A stretch of DNA of 64,000 nt from Candidatus Nitricoxidivorans perseverans (GCA_030246985.1 CP107246.1:124001-188000), one strand, 5' to 3'. Positions 17,093 to 24,838 are shown, counted from the stretch's first letter. The notes: generated from the letters alone by a model not told the origin. Program-made: numbers and translations.

Positions 17093-17176
17093 ATGATATT
17101 TGCGATCATCACCATGTGCGTCATTTCAGGATTCATCATCAGTCGTCCGATCGTCAAGGCGTTCGGGTTGCGGTGA
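17093..17176 (+). CDS. 27-residue single-helix membrane microprotein, paralogue
   Basis: AGGAG at 17081-17085 lies 7 nt before the ATG. The product (MIFAIITMCVISGFIISRPI then VKAFGLR) is a membrane helix with the same SRP(I/V)V ending as the product at 16867. The following small gene starts 19 nt downstream. Confidence 0.65.
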   Translation: MIFAIITMCVISGFIISRPIVKAFGLR

Positions 17177-17195
17177 GAGCCAGGAAGCGGATGCC

Positions 17196-17354
17196 ATGAG
17201 CCTGTCGCATCTTTTTGAAAAGGTGGTCCAGGGTGACCGTAACGCATGTAACTCGATCGATGCGGACACCATGGATCAATTGATCCAATGGGCGTGCGAT
17301 CACAAAGTTCTTTGGAAACTCCGAGACGCTTTGTGCAATCTCGCGCCAGTTTAA
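17196..17354 (+). CDS. 52-residue hypothetical protein
   Basis: A short soluble product beginning MSLSHLFEKVVQGDRNACNS and ending CNLAPV, probably helical. AGGAAG at about 17182-17187 supports the start at 17196. No family is recognised. It is followed at once by a terminator, so it closes the first transcription unit. Confidence 0.5.
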   Translation: MSLSHLFEKVVQGDRNACNSIDADTMDQLIQWACDHKVLWKLRDALCNLAPV

Positions 17355-17367
17355 TGAGCATGTCAGA

Positions 17368-17425
17368 GTCCGGCGTCACGACGCTGGACTTTCCTTAATG
17401 CATTCGAGAGTGCATTAAGGAAAGT
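17368..17425 (+). terminator. terminator with overlapping downstream hairpin, copy 1
   Basis: Stem 17368-17377/17380-17389 is followed by TTTCC. A second, perfect 15-bp stem (17388-17402/17411-17425, loop TTCGAGAG) uses the end of the terminator and its T-tract as its 5' strand. The same geometry recurs four more times. Confidence 0.7.
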
Positions 17426-17460
17426 TGAAATTGTCGCTCTGGTTATTCTGGAGCTTCATG

Positions 17461-17467
17461 GCGGTAG
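17461..17467 (+). promoter_or_regulatory. pseudoknot element copy 2, left part (split by IS)
   Basis: GCGG followed by TAG is the 5' stem and half of the loop. The rest of the element lies beyond the IS1634-like insertion at 19395-19419. Confidence 0.65.
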
Positions 17468-19394
17468 CCCCGACTTTGACACCGCCAAGTAACACGCCCC
17501 ACGGAAAGCCGCATGGCGCAAAGCATTCGGCGAGACAGCCGAAATCGGTGTGTATCTAGGCGGGGAAGGCGGTCAATCCAGATTCAGGATCGGCTTCGGC
17601 GGCTTTATTTTCAATGCCTTCAATCGGTTAGCGGCATCCGGCGAAGGCTCGGTCACCTGCCAGACACGACCGTGGGGGCTGGACAATAGCGCCAACTGGA
17701 TGCGCTTCAGGTCATCCCGGATAGTGCGCCAGGTATCCTGACACGCGTGCTCGATGGTGCGCTCCAGCAAGAGCGACAGAACGGTGATGGCGATGTGGGC
17801 ATGAATGCGGTGGGGCGCCCAGTGGAACACCGGACGCATCTTCAATCCGCTCTTCATCGTCCGCCAGGCCTCTTCCACCCGCTGCTGCTGTTTGTAGCCC
17901 AGCGCCATGTCCTCGGCCGTGAGCGTGTCGTCGTTGCTATGCACCACGAACTTGCCGTCGAAACGCTCCAGTTCGGCGACCGCCTGGCGATCAATCGCCA
18001 AGCCCCGCTTCGTTTCCTTCAGCAAGCGCCCGTAGCGGGCGCTGCTGCGCAAGGCGCAGACCCGTTTCGTGTGACTCACCTTGGCCAGATCGGACAGGCT
18101 GGCCAGTTCCGCCTCCAGTTCGTTCAGCAGTTCCTCCCGATGTGCCTTCTGGCGTTTGGCTTCCAGCGGATTGAAGCAGACCGCATAGCGTCGCCGCCGC
18201 TCGCCCTCGCCGACGATGACTTCCTTCACCTCCAGATTCTCGGCGACAGTGCGATAGCGGCCCGGTCGCGATAGCACGTCCTCGGTGACCTCGTCGCCGC
18301 GGCGCATTGGCATCGCCAGCAGGTACTTGCCGCCGCCCTTGGACAAGGTCTGCAAGTTGGCCTGCGAGACCATGCCGGCATCGCCGACGAAGAGGCAGCG
18401 CGTGAGTTGCCAGCCGCGTAGGTCTTCCTTGACCCGGGCAACGGTGGTGACATCGACCGTGTTGCCGGGGAAGACCCAGTGACGCACCGGAAAGCCATCC
18501 CGGGTGACGGCCATACCGACGATGATCTGCGGCGCATCGCTGCGGCCGTTCTTGCTGTGGCCGCGCTTGCGAGGAGCGGCATAGACTTTCTTGCCGGCCG
18601 CCTGGCTGCCCTGGACGTTTCCGTTCTTGTCGCCTTCGTCTTCCTCATCGGTCTCGAAGTGCAGCGAGGTGGTGTCGTAGAAGATCACCTCGACGTCGAG
18701 ATTGAGCAGGTCGGCCACCCGGTGGAAGATGGCGTGCTCGATGGCGTTCTTGTTCGCTTCCAGGAAGTCCATGGCGCGGTACAGCTGGTGCAGTTTCAAT
18801 CCCTGCGTCCCGTCGATATGCGCGTCTTCCTTGAGCCACTGTTCATGGCAATAGAGTTTCGAGGCCGGCGCGCAGGCACGATTGGCGACCAGAGCGAACA
18901 GGGCGCGCTCGACGTCGAACCCGAGATGCCGCGGGCTGGCCTGCTGTCGCACGATGGCGTCGATGCCGAGTTGCTTCCAGATGGCTTCGAGGACGTAGAG
19001 GTCGCCGTAGGGCCAGGCGCAGATCAGGCGCCAGTCGCCATCGGCAGCGACGATCTCTTCCGGCGAGCAGCGGCGCAGGATGCTTTTGGCCAGCCTGCGC
19101 AGACGCTCGACAACGTCGGGATCGTCGGCGCGCCCGCAGTTATGCACGATGCTGGCTTGCGACCTTCCCTTGGCGGCATCCCAGACGTTCTCCGCCAGTT
19201 GCAGATAGGTCACGACGCTGCCATCCGCTCGCCGTTGTTTGCTCTCGCGTAGGTACATGGCCCGTATCGTAGCGGCCTTCCGGGGCGATAATCAACAATC
19301 CATGTATCTAGGCGTTTTGCGATTCGACGCTCGGAAACCCGCATGGTTGATGGGTGTCGGTCTGAAATGTGCCTCGAAAGTGTCAAAGTCGGGG
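17468..19394. mobile_element. IS1634-like (IS4 group) insertion sequence
   Basis: Ends are CCCCGACTTTGACAC (17468-17482) and its exact inverse at 19380-19394. TAG flanks both sides. Removing the element restores GCGG-TAGCTGG-CCGC, a normal pseudoknot stem and loop, which independently supports the boundaries. Inside, TGTATCTAGGCG occurs as a direct repeat at 17551-17562 and 19303-19314 on either side of the transposase gene. That could mean a nested arrangement. Confidence 0.8.
17573..19258 (-). CDS. IS1634-like transposase
   Basis: A 561-residue DDE transposase of IS4/IS1634 type. The N-terminus (YLRESKQRRADGSVVTYLQL and IVHNCGR) is typical. Catalytic Asp candidates are in IFYDTTSLHFE and LFVGDAGMVSQ. 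The Glu is in the Y-(2)-R-type motif YKQQQRVEEAWRTMKSGL. The frame is full length with no stop, so the copy may be active. It is oriented against the surrounding genes. Confidence 0.9.
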   Translation of the reverse strand: MYLRESKQRRADGSVVTYLQLAENVWDAAKGRSQASIVHNCGRADDPDVVERLRRLAKSILRRCSPEEIVAADGDWRLICAWPYGDLYVLEAIWKQLGIDAIVRQQASPRHLGFDVERALFALVANRACAPASKLYCHEQWLKEDAHIDGTQGLKLHQLYRAMDFLEANKNAIEHAIFHRVADLLNLDVEVIFYDTTSLHFETDEEDEGDKNGNVQGSQAAGKKVYAAPRKRGHSKNGRSDAPQIIVGMAVTRDGFPVRHWVFPGNTVDVTTVARVKEDLRGWQLTRCLFVGDAGMVSQANLQTLSKGGGKYLLAMPMRRGDEVTEDVLSRPGRYRTVAENLEVKEVIVGEGERRRRYAVCFNPLEAKRQKAHREELLNELEAELASLSDLAKVSHTKRVCALRSSARYGRLLKETKRGLAIDRQAVAELERFDGKFVVHSNDDTLTAEDMALGYKQQQRVEEAWRTMKSGLKMRPVFHWAPHRIHAHIAITVLSLLLERTIEHACQDTWRTIRDDLKRIQLALLSSPHGRVWQVTEPSPDAANRLKALKIKPPKPILNLD

Positions 19395-19420
19395 TAGCTG
19401 GCCGCTCGAAATAAGCAGCA
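19395..19420 (+). promoter_or_regulatory. pseudoknot element copy 2, right part
   Basis: TAGCTGG (of which TAG is the duplicated target), then CCGC (19402-19405), which would pair with GCGG at 17461-17464, then CAGC at 19416-19419 for the second helix. The insertion has separated it from its 5' strand. Confidence 0.65.
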
Positions 19421-19459
19421 TCCAAAGTGGTCAGAGATGGCCAATTCAGTTCCCTAACC

Positions 19460-19514
19460 GGGGCATCGCGCCCCTGCTAGGGGAGTGGTGCCCCATTACC
19501 TTGGAGGTACCACC
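19460..19514 (+). promoter_or_regulatory. structured leader 3
   Basis: Hairpin GGGGC/GCCCC (19460-19464, 19470-19474). GTGGTGCC (19485-19492) pairs with GGTACCAC (19506-19513) in front of the ATG at 19515, covering part of the GGAGG site. Confidence 0.7.
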
Positions 19515-20465
19515 ATGAAGATGGAAAACGTAGGTCTGTTGTCGATGTCTGCCGAGCAATATCACGGCAACAAGGAGGCTGTTGGACACTCAGGTCTAGT
19601 GAAGCTGATGCGTTCACCTGCGCATTATCAGGAGTACGTAGCCAATCCGCCTGAGCCAACGCCGGCCATGGCTTTCGGGACCGCGCTGCATATGGCGGTT
19701 CTGGAACCGGCTGAGTTCTCCTCGGTGTATTCAGTCTTCGATGAATCCAGGCTGGAAGGCACATTGCAATCCCTGGATGATTACAAGTCTGCGGCTGAAG
19801 CGCTGGGCATCAAGGTTGGGAAGATGAAGAAGGATGAGATCAAGGATGCCATCAAGGTAGCCGATGTCGATTCCCGTTTCGTGTTCCGTGAAGATGCGAT
19901 CGCCAGACTGTACGGCGGCAAGCAGATTCTGCAACCGACAGCAATGTTGGCCATTCAGTCGATTCAGGCCAGCATCTCCCGGCATAAGGGTGCGGCGCGT
20001 TTGCTCTCCACAGGGCTGGCGGAAATGTCAGGCTTCTGGATGGATTCAGAAACCGGGATCCCGTGCAAATGTCGCCCTGACTGGCTGGTCATGGCAGGCG
20101 AAATGACCACCGGCATCGTGGATGTGAAGTCTTGCTGCGATGCCTCGGCAGAAGGCTTTTCCCGAGTTATTGCAACGATGGGCTACGACCTGCAGGCAGC
20201 CTATTATCAGGACGGGATAAAAGCCCTGACGGGCCGTACGCTTCCGTTCCATTTCATTGCTGTCGAGAAGGACGCCCCGTTTGCAACGGCGGTCTACAAG
20301 GCAAGTGACGAAATGATCGAGGTCGGCCGTGCGAAGTATCGCGGCGCACTTCAGCTGCTGAAGTGGTGTCGAGAAAACAACCAATGGCCGGCTTACCAAC
20401 CGAGCGGTGTGATCGAAGAGATCGATCTGCCGCGCTGGGCAGCCAACTTCAATCTGGATGACTAG
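19515..20465 (+). CDS. RecE-like PD-(D/E)XK exonuclease (DUF3799 type)
   Basis: A 316-residue nuclease of the RecE/lambda-exonuclease superfamily. Visible core: PAMAFGTALHMAVLEP (helix and motif I), CKCRPDWLV (Asp), GIVDVKSCCDAS (Asp-X-Lys) and YDLQAAYYQDG (the Q/Y motif). It should degrade one strand of double-stranded DNA so that the RecT protein encoded 350 nt downstream can load. Start chosen after GGAGG and leader 3. ICE and phage relatives are of similar size. Confidence 0.82.
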   Translation: MKMENVGLLSMSAEQYHGNKEAVGHSGLVKLMRSPAHYQEYVANPPEPTPAMAFGTALHMAVLEPAEFSSVYSVFDESRLEGTLQSLDDYKSAAEALGIKVGKMKKDEIKDAIKVADVDSRFVFREDAIARLYGGKQILQPTAMLAIQSIQASISRHKGAARLLSTGLAEMSGFWMDSETGIPCKCRPDWLVMAGEMTTGIVDVKSCCDASAEGFSRVIATMGYDLQAAYYQDGIKALTGRTLPFHFIAVEKDAPFATAVYKASDEMIEVGRAKYRGALQLLKWCRENNQWPAYQPSGVIEEIDLPRWAANFNLDD

Positions 20466-20466
20466 C

Positions 20467-20727
20467 ATGTTGTCCAATCCGGTTGAGGCGCTTGCGGACT
20501 ACCTCCATGAGGTTGGCCAGCCAATCCTTGATCTGGCAGCCAAGACAAGACGGAAGGCCGAAGCCCTTAGACAGTCAGAAGCCGAAGTCGCTCGTTGTCG
20601 CCGCGAATTGAAGCAAAGTCGTCGGCTGCTCATGGCCTGCGTCAAGCGTAACTATGTCATTTCGGAAATCGAGACGGCGGATGTTATGTGCAACAGAAAC
20701 AACGGCAGCCCGTACTGGGCACCGTAA
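20467..20727 (+). CDS. hypothetical coiled-coil protein
   Basis: An 86-residue product. Residues about 20-60 are a probable coiled coil (KTRRKAEALRQSEAEVARC). It lies between the nuclease and RecT genes. An ATG at 20458 overlaps the nuclease stop and would add three residues. No clear ribosome site is seen, so translation may be coupled. Function unknown. Confidence 0.5.
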   Translation: MLSNPVEALADYLHEVGQPILDLAAKTRRKAEALRQSEAEVARCRRELKQSRRLLMACVKRNYVISEIETADVMCNRNNGSPYWAP

Positions 20728-20749
20728 TAATCAGTAGTTCTCAACCCTC

Positions 20750-20818
20750 GGCGGGCCGCCATGCTCCCGCCAGGGACATGGTGCTCGCCTTTTACTTTCA
20801 TGAAGGAGATCCACCATG
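20750..20818 (+). promoter_or_regulatory. structured leader 4 (start-codon sequestering)
   Basis: Hairpin GGCGGG/CCCGCC (20750-20755, 20766-20771). CATGGTG (20777-20783) is complementary to CACCATG (20812-20818), which includes the start codon. The Shine-Dalgarno AAGGAG lies in the loop. Confidence 0.7.
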
Positions 20819-21919
20819 TCATTGCAAGCACTCAAGAACATCAATCGCAACGCTGCGGCAGACGCAAACGAGCAGCCCAAGAACTTCCCGGCCATGCTGG
20901 AGCAGTTCAAGGGGGAAATCGCCCGAGCCCTGCCCAAGCACATCAACCCGGATCGCATGGCGCGGATTGCGCTGACGGCGTTCCGTATGACGCCGAAGCT
21001 TGGCGAGTGCGACCCCCGCAGTGTTTTTGCGGCAGTCATACAGTCCTCGCAGATGGGTCTGGAGGTCGGGCTGATGGGAGAGGCGCACCTGGTGCCATTC
21101 GGTAACCAGTGTCAGCTGATTCCCGGTTACACCGGACTCATGAAGCTGGCACGTCAATCGGGATTGGTTCAGGACATCTATGCCCATGAGGTTCGTGTGA
21201 ATGACCAGTTCACCTTGAAACTCGGCATGGAGCGCAGCTTGGATCACGACCCGATGACAGGGTTTGGCGGTTTCCCGGCATCCGATGAAGAGCGCGGCGA
21301 CGTGGCAGGCTTTTATGCTGTCGCTGTGTTCAAGGACGGTAGCAGGACGTTCGTGGCGATGGGGCGCAAGGAAGTCGAGAAGATCCGCGATAACTCGCGG
21401 GGCTATCAGGCAGCCAAGCGCTACAAGAAAGAGTCCGTCTGGGACTCGGACTTTACGGCGATGGGACTCAAGACGGCGATTCGTCGGCTCTGCAAGTTCC
21501 TGCCGAAATCTCCCGAACTGGCGGCTGCGCTTGCACTCGATGCAGCATCCGAGCAGGGTAAGGAACAGAACCTGAATCTGAACGATGTTATCGAGGGCAA
21601 TTACGCCCCGGTGGTCGATGAGGAAACGGGCGAAATTACCGAACCCGACGTTGCGCAAGCCACCCAAGCCAAGGTTGCCGAAAAGCCGGCTGAGCCCGCC
21701 AAAGCCAAGACCGCGCCCGCTGCCAAAGCGGATGCCGCCAAGGCCGAGGATGCGCCCAACCCGAAGCTGAAGGTGATCTTCGATCAGATGGCCGCCGCAA
21801 AGACCAATGAGGCGCTGGATGAGATCTACATCCGCGCCGAAGGTGAGCTTGACGGTACCGAACTGGAGGCACTGATGCGCGAATACCGCAAGTGCAAGAG
21901 CCAGGACGGCCTGTTCTGA
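20816..21919 (+). CDS. recT: RecT-family single-strand annealing protein
   Basis: A 367-residue recombinase. Residues about 20-250 have the RecT core (MARIALTAFRMTPKLGECDP, QSSQMGLEVGLMGEAHLVPF, LIPGYTGLMKLARQSG, and WDSDFTAMGLKTAIRRLCKF). An Ala/Lys-rich linker (about 285-320) and a short C-terminal domain follow. It anneals complementary single strands together with the RecE-like nuclease and SSB encoded nearby, a module that can recircularise or repair incoming DNA. A strong terminator follows. Confidence 0.92.
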   Translation: MSLQALKNINRNAAADANEQPKNFPAMLEQFKGEIARALPKHINPDRMARIALTAFRMTPKLGECDPRSVFAAVIQSSQMGLEVGLMGEAHLVPFGNQCQLIPGYTGLMKLARQSGLVQDIYAHEVRVNDQFTLKLGMERSLDHDPMTGFGGFPASDEERGDVAGFYAVAVFKDGSRTFVAMGRKEVEKIRDNSRGYQAAKRYKKESVWDSDFTAMGLKTAIRRLCKFLPKSPELAAALALDAASEQGKEQNLNLNDVIEGNYAPVVDEETGEITEPDVAQATQAKVAEKPAEPAKAKTAPAAKADAAKAEDAPNPKLKVIFDQMAAAKTNEALDEIYIRAEGELDGTELEALMREYRKCKSQDGLF

Positions 21920-21931
21920 TTCAACAACGAA

Positions 21932-21994
21932 CCCTACGCGCTTCGGCGCGTGGGTTTTCCCAGGGGTGTTCCATGAGTGCCCCTCGGCAAACCC
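21932..21994 (+). terminator. terminator with overlapping downstream hairpin, copy 2
   Basis: ACGCGC/GCGCGT with a TTCG loop, then GGG and TTTT. Downstream, GGGTTT (21952-21957) can pair with AAACCC (21989-21994), with an inner AGGGG/CCCCT helix. This re-uses the terminator end and T-tract. Confidence 0.75.
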
Positions 21995-22027
21995 AGATTC
22001 TTCCTCCCGGCTATCCGGAAGGCTGAT

Positions 22028-22058
22028 AGTCGTAGCTGGCGACTCAAATCAAACAGCA
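22028..22058 (+). promoter_or_regulatory. pseudoknot element, copy 3
   Basis: Stem AGTCG/CGACT (22028-22032, 22040-22044), loop TAGCTGG, linker CAAATCAAA, and CAGC at 22054-22057 for the second helix. Confidence 0.75.
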
Positions 22059-22096
22059 TTCAAGATCACTCGCTGGAAACAGCAGGTGCAAAACAA

Positions 22097-22210
22097 CCCT
22101 GCCGGGGAGGCTCTTCCCGACAGGGAATCTCCTTTGCGCTGGGTCATTCCCAACGTCCCACCCAGGGCCTGCCATAGCGTCTAGCCCGCTGGGCGTTACG
22201 GCAGGCCCTG
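22097..22210 (+). promoter_or_regulatory. type-B leader with two hairpins
   Basis: CCCTGCCGGG/CCCGACAGGG (22097-22106, 22116-22125; one mismatch), then CAGGGCCTGCC/GGCAGGCCCTG (22163-22173, 22200-22210; perfect). A related pair precedes the primase-like gene at 25417. Confidence 0.7.
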
Positions 22211-22247
22211 TTTGGGGTTGTCGCTTCAAATCGCAAAGGAGATCAAC

Positions 22248-22499
22248 ATGAAAATCATCGATGCAATTCCTGTGTCGAATTCACTTCACAAAGTGAATCT
22301 CGTTGAAAACGCTGGCCAGTTTTCCATCGTTCGTCAGGCCGTCAACAGGCCTGCAGTCGTAGTTCTGAAAAACATGACGCGTGAAGCGGCCAAGTCCTTT
22401 TGGTGGCGCATGTGCATGTCTCACTTCTACGGCGCTACGCACAATCTCCACGATGCGGAGAGGATGGCGGATCGTCGTGTTGATGAAACCATTCACTGA
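22248..22499 (+). CDS. hypothetical protein, 83 residues
   Basis: A small soluble protein starting MKIIDAIPVSNSLHKVNLVE, probably alpha/beta. AAGGAG lies 7 nt before the ATG. No family is recognised. It is followed 12 nt later by the TSCPD-like gene, so the two form one unit. Confidence 0.6.
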   Translation: MKIIDAIPVSNSLHKVNLVENAGQFSIVRQAVNRPAVVVLKNMTREAAKSFWWRMCMSHFYGATHNLHDAERMADRRVDETIH

Positions 22500-22511
22500 T
22501 TGGAGGCGGCA

Positions 22512-23477
22512 ATGAACAGCAATCCACAAACAGTGAATTCGACTACCTCGGGCAACCAAGCGCTGGCGACGGATGAAACCGACCCGGATCGCCGCTTTCG
22601 ACTCGAAGCTCTGCCAAACACCGTGATGAGCAGTTTGCGGTGGCTGAGTCGGCCGCAGATGCCGGAGGGAAACCCGGCTTACTCGTACATGGTTGAAACT
22701 CCGCAAGGTGACTTTGCCATCATGATCGGTCACTACGTCAACGGCGTGGTTCATCCTTTCGAGGTGTGGATCAACGGTGCAGAGGCTCCGCGCGGTCTGG
22801 GAGCCATTGCCAAGACGCTTTCCGCAGACATGCGCACCTATGATCGATCCTGGTTGTCTCTCAAGCTGGAATCGCTCGTGATGTGCGACGGTTATCCCTG
22901 TGAAATCGAACTTCCGCCAGATGGCGACAAGGTTCGCGTTCCTGGGGTGGTCAGTGCGTTTGCGCGCGTCGTTCAGTATCACGTCAAGAAAATCGGTTGG
23001 ATCGATGGCGAAGGAGACAACTCTTTGGTGAACGCGATGATGTTCCGCAAGGAACCAAAAACGGGAACCGAAGGGACGCTCTCCAAAACCTTCGATGTCA
23101 AGAATCCCTCAACCGGTGAAGACTTCGCGATGTTCATCAAGGAACTGGAGCTGCCAGATGGCACTTGCAGGCCGTATTCGGTCTGGCTATCCGGCTCGTA
23201 CCCCAAGGATCTTGATGGCCTATGCAAGTTGTTGTCGATCGACATGCGGATTGTTGACCTCGCATGGATCGGGATGAAGTTGCGCAAGCTTCTTAACTAC
23301 AAGGAACCTCTCGGAAGCTTTATCGGGAGGACTCCCGGTTCGGGAGCGCAGGAGAAATACCCGTCGACGATTGCCTACATCGCGCGACTGCTGCTGTATC
23401 GCTACTACCAGCTCAATCTCTTGAATATGGACGGTTCGGTGAAAGCTTCCGGCCCCCAGATGAAGATGGTGAGTTGA
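22512..23477 (+). CDS. TSCPD-like protein related to NrdJb, duplicated domain
   Basis: A 321-residue protein with an internal repeat. Residues about 65-125 read HPFEVWINGAEAPRGLGAIA then KTLSADMRTYDRSWLSLKL. Residues about 225-275 read RPYSVWLSGSYPKDLDGLCK then LLSIDMRIVDLAWIGMKL. This resembles the TSCPD domain of the NrdJb subunit of B12-dependent ribonucleotide reductase; no catalytic NrdJ part is nearby. It might bind or regulate the host reductase during establishment, but that is inference. GGAGG lies at 22502-22506. A terminator follows. Confidence 0.55.
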   Translation: MNSNPQTVNSTTSGNQALATDETDPDRRFRLEALPNTVMSSLRWLSRPQMPEGNPAYSYMVETPQGDFAIMIGHYVNGVVHPFEVWINGAEAPRGLGAIAKTLSADMRTYDRSWLSLKLESLVMCDGYPCEIELPPDGDKVRVPGVVSAFARVVQYHVKKIGWIDGEGDNSLVNAMMFRKEPKTGTEGTLSKTFDVKNPSTGEDFAMFIKELELPDGTCRPYSVWLSGSYPKDLDGLCKLLSIDMRIVDLAWIGMKLRKLLNYKEPLGSFIGRTPGSGAQEKYPSTIAYIARLLLYRYYQLNLLNMDGSVKASGPQMKMVS

Positions 23478-23507
23478 GACGTGGCCTGGCGGCAATCATG
23501 CATCTCC

Positions 23508-23562
23508 CCCTCCCCAAGCGGGGAGGGTTTTCCAGAACGCTGCGAAATCAGCGTTGCGGAAA
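23508..23562 (+). terminator. terminator with overlapping downstream hairpin, copy 3
   Basis: CCCTCCCC/GGGGAGGG (23508-23515, 23520-23527), loop AAGC, then TTTT. TTTCCAGAACGCTG (23529-23542) pairs with CAGCGTTGCGGAAA (23549-23562). Confidence 0.75.
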
Positions 23563-23578
23563 GCTAAATTGTTCCCCC

Positions 23579-23629
23579 TGGCTACGCCATGAGGACATGA
23601 AGGTAGCTGGCCTTCTCAAACAATCAGCA
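23579..23629 (+). promoter_or_regulatory. mini-hairpin and pseudoknot element, copy 4
   Basis: TGGC-TAC-GCCA (23579-23589), then stem GAAGG/CCTTC (23599-23603, 23611-23615) around TAGCTGG, and CAGC at 23625-23628. Nearly identical to copy 5. Confidence 0.75.
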
Positions 23630-23672
23630 TACACCGTGAGTGGAATTCCACTCACTTTCAAACTCCCGCTGT

Positions 23673-23734
23673 GGGGCGCTCTGTGCTCCTGGTAGGGACT
23701 CTGCGCTTCCAGTGGGTTCAATATTGGAGGCGTC
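23673..23734 (+). promoter_or_regulatory. structured leader 5
   Basis: Hairpin GGGGCGC/GTGCTCC (two G-U pairs). GCTTCC (23705-23710) can pair with GGAGGC (23726-23731), the Shine-Dalgarno region of the gene at 23735. Confidence 0.55.
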
Positions 23735-24583
23735 ATGTTTTACGAGAAAAAAGTTGATCTTCGTAGCCGACGGAAAATGACAGACTTTTTGGTTAATCAT
23801 TTTCGGTACTCCACGATGAACTCGTGGAATCTATCCAAAAGCTACGCCAACAAAATCAAGATTAGCACCCTTGGTCTGACCCATGAACAAGCGTCAGAAG
23901 CGTTCGATGTTCTATCCGCTGATGGTTGGTGGGACGAGATTAGTTTCCCAATCGATGAATTTACCGCTGAGTGTAGTGGTGAATTTACCATTGGGTCGAA
24001 TGGCCGCTCCGGCGGCTATCTCGTCCTTTACAGGTCAGCGCATGAAAGTACCGGGCATAAGTCATGGTGCCGAACATGCGGGCAACGCAATTTCGCGAAG
24101 GTCTTCACTATTCCAGCTGGCAATGAGGGAATTGTCGCCGCAGAAGTACTGCGGACTAATTGCACGTTCCGGGCAGAAGTCTATCTTGAGCAACCTTCGA
24201 TCCAAGATCTGAAGTTTCCTGAAGTCCAGAAGACTGCGCTGGTTCGGAAATATCTAGCCGAACTCAAAAGCCAAAACTACACGCTTGGCAACAAGTGCGG
24301 GAAGTGCGGTGCGTATGGAGACAAGGGACGTGTGAATTATGAGCACGAACCGAGGATCCTGCGTGTCATGAGCGGCGGAATGGATGAAGACAAAGATTAC
24401 GAGGAATGGTCAATTGGACAGCTTCGTGATCGAGTCGAGCTGGTTTGCCGCTTCGACAGGGCATGCGATGCTATCCGCGATAACTTCATCGATCTAATCG
24501 ACAACTGCAAGGTCGTCGAAGAAGTTGTGATGGTGCCAAGGAATGTGAAGCGGCTTGTTTGCGCAGTTGGAGCAGCAGTATGA
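23735..24583 (+). CDS. hypothetical protein with two Cys-pair zinc-ribbon-like sites
   Basis: A 282-residue protein of unknown function. CRTCGQRN (about residue 110) and CGKCGAYGDKG (about residue 189) are CXXC knuckles that could form one zinc ribbon. The rest shows no catalytic motif. GGAGG precedes the ATG within leader 5. Codon use looks less GC-biased than its neighbours (an impression, not counted), which would fit recent acquisition. Confidence 0.6.
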   Translation: MFYEKKVDLRSRRKMTDFLVNHFRYSTMNSWNLSKSYANKIKISTLGLTHEQASEAFDVLSADGWWDEISFPIDEFTAECSGEFTIGSNGRSGGYLVLYRSAHESTGHKSWCRTCGQRNFAKVFTIPAGNEGIVAAEVLRTNCTFRAEVYLEQPSIQDLKFPEVQKTALVRKYLAELKSQNYTLGNKCGKCGAYGDKGRVNYEHEPRILRVMSGGMDEDKDYEEWSIGQLRDRVELVCRFDRACDAIRDNFIDLIDNCKVVEEVVMVPRNVKRLVCAVGAAV

Positions 24584-24744
24584 GATGCCTTCATGCTGAA
24601 TTCGTTGGCGGCAGGATGTCCCATGTGATTTCTGCCATGTCAAGAATCCGCGAAACGTGTAATGCAGATATTCACGCTCTGTGGCTTACGGTTATGCAAA
24701 AAATTCTCGCTATGACTGTCATGGCAGGACGTTCAGGGTCTTAA
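24580..24744 (+). CDS. possible 54-residue downstream protein
   Basis: The ATG overlaps the stop of the previous gene (ATGA), as in coupled gene pairs. The product begins MRCLHAEFVGGRMSHVISAM and is Met-rich, with no family resemblance. It could be chance. Confidence 0.35.
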   Translation: MRCLHAEFVGGRMSHVISAMSRIRETCNADIHALWLTVMQKILAMTVMAGRSGS

Positions 24745-24767
24745 CCTGAAATTGATTTTCAACCCTC

Positions 24768-24838
24768 GGCGGGACGCCATGCTCCCGTCAGGGACATGGT
24801 GCTCGCCTTTTTATCTTTCATGAAGGAGATTCACCATG
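24768..24838 (+). promoter_or_regulatory. structured leader 6 (start-codon sequestering)
   Basis: Hairpin GGCGGG/CCCGTC (24768-24773, 24784-24789; C to T change gives a G-U pair compared with leader 4). CATGGTG (24795-24801) pairs with CACCATG (24832-24838), which contains the ssb start codon. Confidence 0.7.

Noticed and set aside
17388-17425. Second hairpins after terminators as classic antiterminators
   Set aside because: Their 3' strands are transcribed only after the termination point, so they cannot compete with the terminator in the usual way.
18479-19252. Plus-strand frame opposite the IS1634-like transposase
   Set aside because: Antisense shadow; no ribosome site or family match.
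17551-19314. TGTATCTAGGCG direct repeat as the target duplication of the IS1634-like element
   Set aside because: The 15-bp inverted repeats and the restored pseudoknot place the ends farther out, at 17468 and 19394. The 12-mer is therefore reported as internal.
20819-21667. Minus-strand frame opposite recT
   Set aside because: RecT on the plus strand is unambiguous, and the antisense frame has no independent support.
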